Source: Rubrivivax sp. (lineage in GTDB: Bacteria > Pseudomonadota > Gammaproteobacteria > Burkholderiales > Burkholderiaceae_C). Taken from it: DNA of 59,030 bases. The position numbers were made by a program, and so were the translations under genes. The DNA is taken from contig JAEUPF010000100.1 of the NCBI GenBank assembly GCA_016790425.1, forward strand, positions 1 through 59,030, read 5' to 3'. Positions 9,098 to 17,730 of this stretch are shown one piece after another. The notes under the pieces were generated by a model. The model was given only the letters and a program-made list of their open reading frames with translations. It was not told the DNA's origin and did not search any database. Within the stretch, counting starts at the first letter, position 1. Every line of letters begins with the position of its first letter.

Positions 9098-10438
9098 ATG
9101 AGCCTCGTCTTCCCGCACACTTTCGTCCCCTGGTTCCGCGCCGTCGCGCCGTACATCCACATGTACCGCGGCAAGACGTTCGTCGTGGCGCTGGCCGGCG
9201 AAGCCATCGCCGCGGGCAAGCTCAACGTCTTCGTGCAGGACCTGGCCATCCTGCACGCGATGGGGCTGCGCATCGTGCTCGTGCACGGCTTTCGGCCGCA
9301 GGTGAGCGAACAGCTCGCCGCCAAGGGCCAGGTGTCGCGCTACCACAAAGGCACGCGCATCACCGACCCGGTGGCGCTCGATGCGGCGCAGGAAGCCGCC
9401 GGCCAGCTGCGCTTCGAGATCGAGGCGGCGTTCTCGCAGGGGCTGCCGAACACGCCGATGGCCAATGCCACGGTGCGCGTCGTCTCGGGCAACTTCCTCA
9501 CCGCGCGCCCGGTGGGCATCGTCGACGGCGTCGACATGATGCACAGCGGCCTCGTGCGCCGCGTCGACCATGCCGCCATCCAGCGCGCCATCGAGACCGG
9601 TGCCATCGTGCTGCTGTCGCCGTTCGGCTTCTCGCCCACCGGCGAGGCGTTCAACCTGACGATGGAAGACGTGGCCACCGCCACCGCGGTGGCGCTGCAG
9701 GCCGACAAACTGCTGTTCCTGACCGAGATCCCCGGCGTGCGCCATCGCCTGGACGACCCCGACAGCCCGATCGACACCGAGCTCGCGCTGGCCGACGCCA
9801 AGCGCCTGCTGGCGCAGTTGCCACCGCCGCAGGGGCCGGGCGACCTCTCGCATTACCTCGGCCACTGCGTGCGCGCCTGCGAAGGCGGCGTCGAGCGCTC
9901 GCACATCCTGCCCTACGCCACCGACGGCGCCGTGCTGCTGGAATGCTTCACGCACGACGGCATCGGCACGATGGTCGTCGACGAGAAGCTGGAAAGCCTG
10001 CGCGAAGCCGGCGCCGACGACGTGCCCGGCATCCTGCAGCTCATCGAGCCGTTCGAGCGCGACGGCACGCTGGTGCGGCGCGAGCGCACGGAGATCGAGC
10101 GCGACGTCGGCAACTACACCGTCATCGAGCACGACGGCATCATCTTCGGCTGCGTCGCACTGCACCCCTACCCCGAGGCGCACACGGCCGAGATGGCCGC
10201 GCTCACCGTGAGCCCGCTGGCGCAGGGCCAGGGCGACGGCGAACGCCTGCTCAGGCGCGTCGAGCAGCGCGCCCGCTCGCTCGGCCTGGCCAGCATCTTC
10301 GTGCTGACCACGCGCACCATGCATTGGTTCATCAAACGCGGCTTCACGCCGGCCGACCCCGACTGGCTGCCCGAGGCGCGCAAGCGAAAATACAACTGGG
10401 ACCGGCGCTCGCAGGTGCTGGTCAAGAAGCTGGTCTAG
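9098..10438 (+). CDS. argA: Amino-acid N-acetyltransferase (N-acetylglutamate synthase) ArgA
   Basis: The 446-residue bifunctional-fold protein acetylates glutamate with acetyl-CoA, the first step of arginine synthesis. An amino-acid-kinase-like domain spans about residues 20-290 (YRGKTFVVALAGE, IVLVHGFRPQVSEQL, SPFGFSPTGEAFNL). A GNAT domain at about 300-440 carries the acetyl-CoA loop SPLAQGQGDGERLL and ends WDRRSQVLVKKLV, as in classical ArgA. The kinase-like domain normally binds arginine as feedback inhibitor. The ATG at 9098 opens exactly at the conserved N-terminus (FVPWFRAVAPYIH); longer in-frame starts upstream are not supported. Confidence 0.95.
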   Translation: MSLVFPHTFVPWFRAVAPYIHMYRGKTFVVALAGEAIAAGKLNVFVQDLAILHAMGLRIVLVHGFRPQVSEQLAAKGQVSRYHKGTRITDPVALDAAQEAAGQLRFEIEAAFSQGLPNTPMANATVRVVSGNFLTARPVGIVDGVDMMHSGLVRRVDHAAIQRAIETGAIVLLSPFGFSPTGEAFNLTMEDVATATAVALQADKLLFLTEIPGVRHRLDDPDSPIDTELALADAKRLLAQLPPPQGPGDLSHYLGHCVRACEGGVERSHILPYATDGAVLLECFTHDGIGTMVVDEKLESLREAGADDVPGILQLIEPFERDGTLVRRERTEIERDVGNYTVIEHDGIIFGCVALHPYPEAHTAEMAALTVSPLAQGQGDGERLLRRVEQRARSLGLASIFVLTTRTMHWFIKRGFTPADPDWLPEARKRKYNWDRRSQVLVKKLV

Positions 10439-10522
10439 GGCCCGCTCACGGGTCCCCGCGAAACGGCCGCGGGCACGGCATGTGCCGCGCCGCGGCATCG
10501 AACATTGCTTGGAGGTGCGCCC

Positions 10523-10795
10523 ATGGCACGGATGGTCAATTGCGTGTACTTGAAGAAACAGGCCGAGGGGCTGGCGTTCGCGCCCTACCCGGGCGAGCTG
10601 GGCAAGCGCATCTACGACAACGTCAGCAAGGAAGCGTTCGAAGCCTGGAAGCGGCACCAGACGATGCTGGTCAACGAGAACCGGCTGAACCTCGCCGATG
10701 CACGCGCCCGCCAGTACCTGGCGCGACAGATGGAGCAGTTCTTCTTCGGCGAAGGCGCCGAGCGGCCGGCCGGCTTCGTGCCGCCGGGCCAATGA
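10523..10795 (+). CDS. yggX: Fe(2+)-trafficking / oxidative damage protection protein YggX
   Basis: The 90-residue protein matches the small YggX family along its whole length: [12 protein letters not shown] with the conserved Cys7, [27 protein letters not shown] and [16 protein letters not shown]. YggX limits Fe-S cluster damage by oxidants and may buffer labile iron in the cytosol. The start is set by a perfect GGAGGT seven bases upstream; an earlier TTG in frame is ignored. It lies 84 bases after argA on the same strand. Confidence 0.95.
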   Translation: MARMVNCVYLKKQAEGLAFAPYPGELGKRIYDNVSKEAFEAWKRHQTMLVNENRLNLADARARQYLARQMEQFFFGEGAERPAGFVPPGQ

Positions 10796-10866
10796 GACGG
10801 TAGCGCACGCCCGGTCGCGCCACGTCGCGCCGCCGCCGATCGATTCGCCACCGCTCGGCAACCCCC

Positions 10867-13800
10867 TTGCCTGCGCCCAGCGAGCTGCCGACCCCGCGCG
10901 AGCGTCCGCCGGCGTGGGCGGCACGAACGCTGATGCCGCTGCGCTTTGCCACCGTGGCGCTGGCCGCGGTGGCGCTGGCCTACGCCGGGGCGCTGGCGTG
11001 GCCGCTCGGCGAGCCCTGGACCTGGATGGCACTGCCGGCCGGCCTGGCGCTGGCGATGGTGCTGCGCTTCGGCTGGGGCATGCTGGTCGCGGTGCTGGTC
11101 GGCCTCGGCGCGGCCGTCGCCAGCGGACTGCACGGGCTGGCCTCGGGTGCCTACACGATGCTGGCGATGGCGGTGACCGTCTTCACCGCCGTGCGCCTGC
11201 TGCGCCTGCTGGCCTTCGACCCGCGCCTGGAGCGCGCGCGCGACATCGGTGCCCTGGTGCTCGTGGTGCCGCTGGCGGCCGCGGCGCCATCGCTCGTGTT
11301 GAGCGCCTGGCTGGCGGCGATCCAGCGCGAACTGTGGTGGCCCGGCGGCGTGGCGGGTTGGGGCATCGTCGTGCTGGGCACGCTGATCGCTGCGGCCGCA
11401 GGGCTGGCCACCGACCGCCGCGTGCTGCAGGCGCTGCAGCCGCAGGCCGACTGGCGCGAGACGCTGCTGGCGCTGCTGGGCGTGGTGGGCTCGCTGGCAG
11501 CGCTGTGGGCGTTGCCGCAGATGGGGCCGGCGCTGCAGCTGCTCACGGCGCTGGCCGTGCCGCTGCTGGCCGCGGCGCTGGCGCTGCGCGGCCACTTCAC
11601 GCTCGCCGCCGGCGCCACGCTGCTGGGGGCGCTGGTGGCGGCCACGGCGCTGAGCGAAGTCACCCTCACCGAGCCTCTGCGCACGGAGTTCGGCGCCGCG
11701 CTGCTGGTGTGGTCGGCCGCCTGCGTCGGCGCGGTGCTGGGCGGCCACGCCGCCGCGGTGGCCTGGGCCGGCAAGGCGCAGCGCTGGGAATGGGCGCTCG
11801 ACGGCTCGCGCCTGGGCGTGGCCGATTGGGACCTCGTCACCGGCGCCGCCTTCGCCTCGGCCGCCTGGCGCTCGCTGACGCGTTTTCGCGCCCGGCGCTG
11901 GAACCCGGCGGCCTGGGCCGCGCAGCTTCATCGCGACGACCAGCCGCGCCTGGCCGCGGCCATCGAAGCGGTGAAGACCGGCACGAGCGGCCGCCGCCAG
12001 GTGGAGCTGCGGCTGCCCGAGGCGGGCGGCTGGCGCTGGTTCGAAGCGACGCTGCTCGTCACCGAGCGCGACCCCGCCGACAAGCCGATGCACCTCCTGG
12101 TGACGCTGGCCGACATCCACGAGCGGCACGAGGCGCAGGAGCGCCAGCGCATGTCGCTCAACCTCTTCCAGCACCTGCACGAAGGCTTGCTGGTCACCGA
12201 CGCCGAGATGCGCACGCTCGACGTCAATCCGGCCTACGGCGAGATCCTCGGCACCAAGCGCGAGACGATGCTCGGCCGCGTGCCTTCGCTGCTCAAGCCC
12301 GACCCCACCGACCCGCAGGCGCGCGAGCAGCGCGCGGCGATGTGGGCCGCGTTGCGCGAGCACGGCCGCTGGCGCGGCGAGTTGCAGGAAAAGCGCGCCG
12401 ACGGGCTGATGCTGACGCTGCAGACGACCATCTCCGCAGTGCCCGGCAAGGACGCGCGGCCCGACTACCACGTCGTCGTCATCGCCGACATCACCGAGCA
12501 GCGCGTGCAGCGCGAGGCGCTGGAACGGCGCGCCCACTTCGACGAGCTGACGCGCCTGCCCAACCGCGCCCGCCTGTCGCAGCTGCTGCTCGACGCGATG
12601 CAGAGCACCGACCGCGACGGCTACCTGCTCGTCGTGTGCTACATCGACATCGACCACTTCAAGCCGGTCAACGACCGCCACGGGCACGCCGCCGGCGACC
12701 GCCTGCTGGTCGAACTGGCCGCGCGGCTGCGCAGCGCGCTGCGCAGCCGCGAGAACTGGGCCGACGCCGCGGCGCGCCTGGGCGGCGACGAGTTCGTGCT
12801 GCTGCTGCGCGCCGGCACCATCGAGGAGGCGCGGCTCGCCGTCGAGCGCGTGCTGCGCGTCGTCGCGCAGCCCTACCAGATCGACCGCGAGGCCGAGCCG
12901 GTGCAGGTGAGCGCGAGCATGGGCGCCACCATCTACCCCATCGACCGCAGCGACGCCGACACGTTGCTGCGCCACGCCGACCACGCGATGTACGGCGCCA
13001 AGCAGGCCGGCCGCAACGGCTACCTCTTCTTCGACCCCGAGAACCGCCGCCGCACCGAAGAGCGCGTGATGGCGATCGGCCGCGTGCAGGAAGCGCTCGA
13101 CCTGCACGAATTCATCCTTCACTACCAGCCCAAGGTGGACATGCGCAGCGGCCGCGTCCTCGGCCTGGAAGCGCTGCTGCGCTGGGACCACCCGCAGCAG
13201 GGCCTGATCGCGCCGCTGCAGTTCCTGCCGCTGATCGAGAACACCGGCCTCTCGGCGCGCGTGGGCGACTGGGTGCTGGCGCAGGCACTGGACCACCTCG
13301 TGCAGTGGCAGCGCGCCGGCTTCGACATCTCGGTCAGCGTCAACGTCTCGGCGCGCCATCTGCAAGAGCCCGACTTCGCGATGCGGCTGGCGGCGCTGCT
13401 GGCACGGCGCAGCGAGCCGCTGGCCGAGAAGCTCGAGCTGGAGATGCTCGAAAGCGCGGCCCACGCCGACATCGAGGCCACCTCGTCGCTGATGGCGCGC
13501 TGCCGCGAGCTCGGCGTGCGCTTCGCGCTCGACGACTTCGGCACCGGCTACTCGACGCTGACCTACCTGAAGCGGCTGCCGGTGGACGTGCTGAAGGTCG
13601 ACCGCAGCTTCGTGCACCACATGCTCGACGATGCGCACGACCGCGCCATCGTCGAAGGCGTCATCGGCCTGGCGCGCACCTTCAACTGCTCGGTCGTGGC
13701 CGAGGGCGTGGAGTCGCCGGCGCAGGCCCGCGCGCTGCTCGAACTCGGCTGCGACATCGGCCAGGGCAACGGCATCGCCGCGCCGATGCCGGCCGACCGC

Positions 13801-13893
13801 GTGGCCAACTGGATCCGCGACTGGCGCGGCATGTTCGCGCTGGCGCCGGCCTCGGGGCACGGCGATCTGGCGCGGCCGGCAAGCGCGCCTTGA
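10867..13893 (+). CDS. Membrane-bound PAS-GGDEF-EAL cyclic-di-GMP protein
   Basis: The protein of 1008 residues (or 986 if translation starts at the ATG at 10933) has about eight hydrophobic segments in residues 20-295, resembling a MASE-type sensor. PAS-like segments follow at about 300-550, then a GGDEF domain (LGGDEFVLLL, motif at 639-643) and an EAL domain (EAL at 768-770, DDFGTGYSTL, VLKVDRSFV). Both catalytic motifs are intact, so it could make or break c-di-GMP. The inhibitory I-site is not conserved: the position of the RxxD arginine is Asn in NWAD. The TTG start used here has no clear ribosome-binding site. A GC-rich inverted repeat (about 13936-13958) lies between it and the convergent Bug gene. 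Confidence 0.92.
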   Translation: MPAPSELPTPRERPPAWAARTLMPLRFATVALAAVALAYAGALAWPLGEPWTWMALPAGLALAMVLRFGWGMLVAVLVGLGAAVASGLHGLASGAYTMLAMAVTVFTAVRLLRLLAFDPRLERARDIGALVLVVPLAAAAPSLVLSAWLAAIQRELWWPGGVAGWGIVVLGTLIAAAAGLATDRRVLQALQPQADWRETLLALLGVVGSLAALWALPQMGPALQLLTALAVPLLAAALALRGHFTLAAGATLLGALVAATALSEVTLTEPLRTEFGAALLVWSAACVGAVLGGHAAAVAWAGKAQRWEWALDGSRLGVADWDLVTGAAFASAAWRSLTRFRARRWNPAAWAAQLHRDDQPRLAAAIEAVKTGTSGRRQVELRLPEAGGWRWFEATLLVTERDPADKPMHLLVTLADIHERHEAQERQRMSLNLFQHLHEGLLVTDAEMRTLDVNPAYGEILGTKRETMLGRVPSLLKPDPTDPQAREQRAAMWAALREHGRWRGELQEKRADGLMLTLQTTISAVPGKDARPDYHVVVIADITEQRVQREALERRAHFDELTRLPNRARLSQLLLDAMQSTDRDGYLLVVCYIDIDHFKPVNDRHGHAAGDRLLVELAARLRSALRSRENWADAAARLGGDEFVLLLRAGTIEEARLAVERVLRVVAQPYQIDREAEPVQVSASMGATIYPIDRSDADTLLRHADHAMYGAKQAGRNGYLFFDPENRRRTEERVMAIGRVQEALDLHEFILHYQPKVDMRSGRVLGLEALLRWDHPQQGLIAPLQFLPLIENTGLSARVGDWVLAQALDHLVQWQRAGFDISVSVNVSARHLQEPDFAMRLAALLARRSEPLAEKLELEMLESAAHADIEATSSLMARCRELGVRFALDDFGTGYSTLTYLKRLPVDVLKVDRSFVHHMLDDAHDRAIVEGVIGLARTFNCSVVAEGVESPAQARALLELGCDIGQGNGIAAPMPADRVANWIRDWRGMFALAPASGHGDLARPASAP

Positions 13894-13956
13894 CGCCTGC
13901 CGCGGGCCTGCAGCGCGAAGCCGCGGCGCCCGGCCGCCCGCCGGGACCCCGGCGGC

Positions 13957-14937
13957 TCACCCCGGCACGGTGATGTTCTCGTCCTTCACCAGCTTGTGCC
14001 AGCGCGCGACTTCGCCCGCGAGGACACGCTGCGCTTCGGCCGGCGTGCTGCTGGTGGCGCCCAGGCCGATGCCGGCAAGCTTTTGCGCAACGTCGGGCCG
14101 GCTCATCACCTTGGCCGTCTCGACCGCCAGCATCTCCACCAGTGCCGGCGGCATTCCCTTCGGGCCCGCCAGCGCCGTCCAGCCCATGACCTCGTAGCGG
14201 TCGCCGGAGGCTTCCGCGACGGTCGGCACGTCGGGCACCGAGGCCCAGCGCTGCGCGCTCGTCACCGCGATCAGGCGCAGACGCCTGGCCTGCAGCAGCG
14301 GCTCCATGCTGGCAAGGTTGTCGATCACGGCCACGATCTCGCCGGTCGAGGCCGCCGTCGGCGCGGCGTTGCCACCCTTGTACGGGATCTCGTTGAAGCG
14401 GATGCCGGTGCGGTTCTGCAGCAACGAGCCGGCCAGATGCATGCCGGTGCCCACGCCGGCGTGGCCGAGCGTCACGACCTTGGGCTGCTCGCGCGCCGCT
14501 GCGAGCAGCTGCTGCAGCGACTGGATCGGCGAGTTGGCGCCGACCGCGATGGCGAACGGAAACCGCGTCGTCATCGAGATCATCGTGAAGTCGTTCACCG
14601 CGTCGTATGGCAGGCTCTTGAGCAGCGCCGGCGAGATGCTGTGCCCGGACGCCATCAGGAAGAGCGTATGGCCGTCCGGCTCCGACTTGGCCACATGTCC
14701 GGCCGCCGTGGTACCGCCCGCACCCGGGCGGTTCTCGACGACGAAGGGCTTGCCGAACGACTCGGCAAGGCCCTGCGCGACCAGTCGCGACGTGATGTCG
14801 ACACCGCCGCCGGGGGTGAACCCGTTGACCACCTTGACCGTCGCGCGCGGCCAGTCGCTCTGCGCGAGCACAGCGGGTGCGCCGAGCGCGGCGAGGGCGC
14901 CGAGCACGGCGCGGCGCGGTAGAAGACTCGTGTCCAT
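13957..14937 (-). CDS. Bug-family tripartite tricarboxylate transporter binding protein
   Basis: The 326-residue periplasmic binding protein of the Bug/TctC family starts with a twin-Arg-like signal (LLPRRAVLGALAALGAPAVLA). The family signatures NGFTPGGGVDITSRLVAQ, VVENRPGAGGTTAA and PYKGGNAAPTA are present. Bug proteins capture small carboxylates, amino acids or aromatic acids; no TctA/TctB membrane genes are adjacent, as is common for the large orphan Bug set in Burkholderiales. GGAGGA precedes the ATG. It follows the amidohydrolase gene by 50 bases on the same strand, suggesting that it brings in the substrate of that enzyme. Confidence 0.92.
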   Translation of the reverse strand: MDTSLLPRRAVLGALAALGAPAVLAQSDWPRATVKVVNGFTPGGGVDITSRLVAQGLAESFGKPFVVENRPGAGGTTAAGHVAKSEPDGHTLFLMASGHSISPALLKSLPYDAVNDFTMISMTTRFPFAIAVGANSPIQSLQQLLAAAREQPKVVTLGHAGVGTGMHLAGSLLQNRTGIRFNEIPYKGGNAAPTAASTGEIVAVIDNLASMEPLLQARRLRLIAVTSAQRWASVPDVPTVAEASGDRYEVMGWTALAGPKGMPPALVEMLAVETAKVMSRPDVAQKLAGIGLGATSSTPAEAQRVLAGEVARWHKLVKDENITVPG

Positions 14938-14987
14938 GGCGATGTTCCTCCGGTCTGCTGCCGTCCCGCGGCCGATGCCGCGGCCGA

Positions 14988-16409
14988 TCAAAGCGCCCAC
15001 TGCGCCGGTTGCGGTCCTCGCTGCACCGGCTCGCACCGGTACCGGCCTTCCTCGAACATCCGCAGCCGCGACTCGAGCAACTGCTGGTTCAGCTCGCCGT
15101 GCCGGCGCCTGTCGAAAGCGAGCTCGCCGTCCTTCTTGACGAAGCGACCGGCCACCATCACGTGCCGGATGTCGGAGGTCTCGGCGTACATCACGGCGGC
15201 ATGCGCCGGGTTGCCGCCGGGCAGCGCGGGGAAGATGTTGGGACTCGCGCCGTCGATCAGGATCAGGTCTGCCTGCTTCCCTGGCGTGATCGAGCCGATC
15301 TTGTGGTCGAGGCGGAAAGCCTTGGCCCCACCCATGGTCGCCCAGTGGATCGCGTCGCGCGTCAGCGTCGAGTGCTGCGTCTTGGCGGGCCACTCGCCTT
15401 GCGCATGCAGGCTGCGGTTGTCCAGGTCGCGCTGGTGCAGGAAGGCGTGCCGCATCACCCAGAGCATCGAGCTGTTGAAGTACGGGTCGCAGTCGGTGCC
15501 CAGCGATGGCGTGGCGCCGTGCCTGAGCAGGCGGCCGAGCATGGCCGGCTTCTCGTAGTTGAGCGCCTCGGTGAGGTTGGTCGCGGTGATCGTGCAGCCC
15601 GCATCGAGCACGAGCTTGAGTTCGTCGTCGTCGAAGCAGTTGCCGTGGCCGATGTTGTGGTCGGGGCCGAGCAGGCCGGCCTGCGCCAGGCGAGGATAGC
15701 CGTCTTCCACCACGCGCTTGCCCTTGCGGCCGTAGGTGTGCGCCGAGTTGACCAGGCCGTACTCGCGCGCCAGGCGGATGTCGTGCTCGGCCACGTCGTA
15801 CTCGCCCCAATCGGGGCCGAGGATGGCCATCGCCAGCGTCAGCAGGCCGTCGTCGGAAGCGAAGCGGCCGGTGCGCAGGCGGCGCACTTCCTCGCGCGGG
15901 TAGGGCAACTTGTGGAACGGGATCTCACCGGGCCGCTCCGGCGGTTTCACGGTGCCGCGCGCGAAGACGGCGCGGATGCCGGATTCGTCCAACGCCTCGA
16001 CGGCGGCGTCGGTCATCTCGGCGTCGCGCAGGATGTGGCACCAGTCGACGATGGTCGTCGTGCCGTTGCGCAGCTGGTTCAGCGCGCCGAGCAGATTCCC
16101 GAGGTACACGTCGCGCGCGCCGTAGCGCGTCGCGAGGTTCTTGTGCATGTTGGCGTGGTAGTCGCGGTTGCCGACCCAGTCGGCACCGATGCCACGCAAC
16201 TGGAACTCCCAGGTGTGGATGTGCGCGTTGACGAGGCCGGGCATCAGCAGCTGGCCGCGGGCGTCCATCACGGTGTCCGCGTGCGCTTGCAGGGCGGGCC
16301 CGACGGCGGCGATCTTGTCGCCTTCGACCAGCACGTCGGCATCGGCGAAGTCGCCGATCTTCGGGTCGACGCTGATCACGGCAGCGTTCTTGATCAGGAG
16401 GGTGTGCAC
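14988..16409 (-). CDS. Amidohydrolase (cytosine deaminase / chlorohydrolase-like metal hydrolase)
   Basis: The 473-residue protein has the amidohydrolase fold: a composite beta-sandwich at both ends and a TIM barrel. Metal-binding HxH is in NAHIHTWE at about residue 63; a histidine follows in VNSAHTYG, another in GHGNCFDDDE, and the catalytic aspartate in LGTDCDPYF. This pattern matches the TrzN/AtzA/SsnA-like deaminases and chlorohydrolases; the substrate, perhaps a heterocycle or guanidine-type compound, cannot be named. The start is GTG with GAGGA upstream. The 220-base gap to the E1 beta gene upstream (16410-16629) shows no gene and no clear signal. Confidence 0.88.
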   Translation of the reverse strand: MHTLLIKNAAVISVDPKIGDFADADVLVEGDKIAAVGPALQAHADTVMDARGQLLMPGLVNAHIHTWEFQLRGIGADWVGNRDYHANMHKNLATRYGARDVYLGNLLGALNQLRNGTTTIVDWCHILRDAEMTDAAVEALDESGIRAVFARGTVKPPERPGEIPFHKLPYPREEVRRLRTGRFASDDGLLTLAMAILGPDWGEYDVAEHDIRLAREYGLVNSAHTYGRKGKRVVEDGYPRLAQAGLLGPDHNIGHGNCFDDDELKLVLDAGCTITATNLTEALNYEKPAMLGRLLRHGATPSLGTDCDPYFNSSMLWVMRHAFLHQRDLDNRSLHAQGEWPAKTQHSTLTRDAIHWATMGGAKAFRLDHKIGSITPGKQADLILIDGASPNIFPALPGGNPAHAAVMYAETSDIRHVMVAGRFVKKDGELAFDRRRHGELNQQLLESRLRMFEEGRYRCEPVQRGPQPAQWAL

Positions 16410-16629
16410 GGAGTCCTCTTCCTTTCAGGCGCGGTCGGTTCAGGGGCGAGTGGCGGATGGCCACAGTGTGCACGTCGGCCCGGTCGGCCTGCAGCACGAC
16501 GTGCGCGGACGGATCGGCGAGCGATGGCGCATAGGGGCCTGCCGCAGCAGCAGCCCGCGTCGACGAGCCTGCGCTGCAAAGCCGGGTTCACGCCTCGCGA
16601 CGGCAGCCGGCCCGCTGCGCCGGGCTGCA

Positions 16630-17730
16630 TCACTTCGAAGCCCGGCCGACCAGCTCCCGCGCCGCGCGCACCACCGCCACCACGCCGATGCGCGCTTCGT
16701 TCTCCAGCGCCGGCGCATAGCCCACCGGCACCCGCGGGGCACCGAGCCGCGCGACGCGGCAGCCGGTGTGCTCGGCCACGGTGGCGGCCACCTCGGCGCC
16801 GAAGCCCGCCGCCTGCACCGCTTCGTGCACGACGAGCAGGCGACCGGTGCGCGCCGCGTCGGCGCACACCGCGTCGCGGTCCCAGGGCCAGATCGTTCCG
16901 AGGTCGATGACGCCGGCGTCGATGCCCTGCCCGGCCAGCGCCGCGGCGGCCTCGGCCGCGACCTGTGCCGCGGCCGACCAGCTCACGATCGTCAGGTCGC
17001 GGCCGCTGCGCCGTTGGCGCGCCCGGCCCAGGTTCGCCGGCAGGCCGCGATCGACCGGCCCCTTCAGCGACCACAGCTCCTTGTGCTCCATGTGGATCAC
17101 CGGGTCGTCGCAGGCGAGCGCGGCGCGCAGCATCGAGTAGCAGTCCTGCGGCGTGCTCGGGCACAGCACGACGACGCCGGGCAGGTGCGCGAACCAGGCC
17201 TCGAAGCTTTGCGAGTGCTGCGCCGCCGACCCGGTCCACAGGCCGATCGGCAACCGGGCCACCAGCTTCACGCGCCCCTGGCCGCCGAACATGTAGCGGT
17301 TCTTCGCCGCCTGGTTGACGATCTCGTCCATCGCGCACATCGCGAAGTCGGCCACGCGCATCTCGACGACCGGGCGCAAGCCCGCCAGCGCCATGCCCAC
17401 CGCCGCGCCCATGATCGTGCTCTCGGAGATGGGCGTGTCGATGACACGCTCGGCGCCGAAGCGGGCCAGCAGCCCCTGGTACTGCGTGAAGATGCCGCCG
17501 CGGCCGAGGTCTTCGCCGAGTGCGACAACGGCGGCGTCGTCGGCCATCGCGTCGGCCAGCGCCGCGGCAGCGGCCTCGGCGCAGTTCATCGTCGTGGTGC
17601 TCGGTGTCATCGTCGTCGTGGCGCTCGTCGTGGCGCCGGTCGTGGCGCCGGTCGTGGCGCCGGTCGTGGCGCCGGTCGTCGGGCCCGTGGTCGTCGGGTC
17701 GGGCGTGGCCGTGCTGGCCGCCGTGTTCAT
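16630..17730 (-). CDS. Thiamine-diphosphate dehydrogenase E1 component, beta subunit
   Basis: The 366-residue protein is the beta chain of an alpha2-beta2 2-oxoacid/acetoin dehydrogenase E1. The core starts at Met48 (MNCAEAAAAAL) and carries GEDLGRGGIFTQYQG, DTPISESTIMGAAVGMALAG and GQGRVKLVARLPIG, with a transketolase C-terminal domain (VIDLGTIWPWDRDAV, LLVVHEAVQAAGFGAEVAA). Residues 1-47 form an unusual Thr/Gly/Ala extension encoded by a 12-bp tandem repeat. The ATG at 17730 overlaps the alpha-subunit stop codon (ATGA), which favours it, although Met41 and Met48 could also start. No E2 or E3 genes are near. It is the last gene of the long minus-strand run. Confidence 0.88.
   Translation of the reverse strand: MNTAASTATPDPTTTGPTTGATTGATTGATTGATTSATTTMTPSTTTMNCAEAAAAALADAMADDAAVVALGEDLGRGGIFTQYQGLLARFGAERVIDTPISESTIMGAAVGMALAGLRPVVEMRVADFAMCAMDEIVNQAAKNRYMFGGQGRVKLVARLPIGLWTGSAAQHSQSFEAWFAHLPGVVVLCPSTPQDCYSMLRAALACDDPVIHMEHKELWSLKGPVDRGLPANLGRARQRRSGRDLTIVSWSAAAQVAAEAAAALAGQGIDAGVIDLGTIWPWDRDAVCADAARTGRLLVVHEAVQAAGFGAEVAATVAEHTGCRVARLGAPRVPVGYAPALENEARIGVVAVVRAARELVGRASK
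17632..17679 (-). repeat. Four perfect 12-bp tandem repeats inside the E1 beta gene
   Basis: The unit GGCGCCGGTCGT is repeated four times without change (17632-17679), with decayed copies on both sides (about 17617-17631 and 17680-17704). Read on the minus strand it encodes repeated Thr-Thr-Gly-Ala in the N-terminal extension. The length is a multiple of three, so copy-number change would keep the frame. Confidence 0.9.

Noticed and set aside
8266-9324. A 352-codon minus-strand frame joining the VOC gene and the hrpA 5' end
   Set aside because: Its codons over the VOC gene and over hrpA are out of frame with the conserved proteins; only shadow sequence is coded.
10452-10471. Hairpin CCCGCG/CGCGGG after argA as terminator
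   Set aside because: No T tract and the stem is short; it may be a chance inverted repeat.
10612-13860. A 1082-codon minus-strand frame opposite the GGDEF/EAL gene
   Set aside because: No recognisable motif; the plus strand has intact GGDEF and EAL domains over the same bases.
13957-15810. A single 617-codon frame joining the Bug gene with upstream sequence
   Set aside because: The first 290 codons are shadow sequence over the amidohydrolase; the true Bug gene starts at 14937 with a ribosome-binding site and signal peptide.
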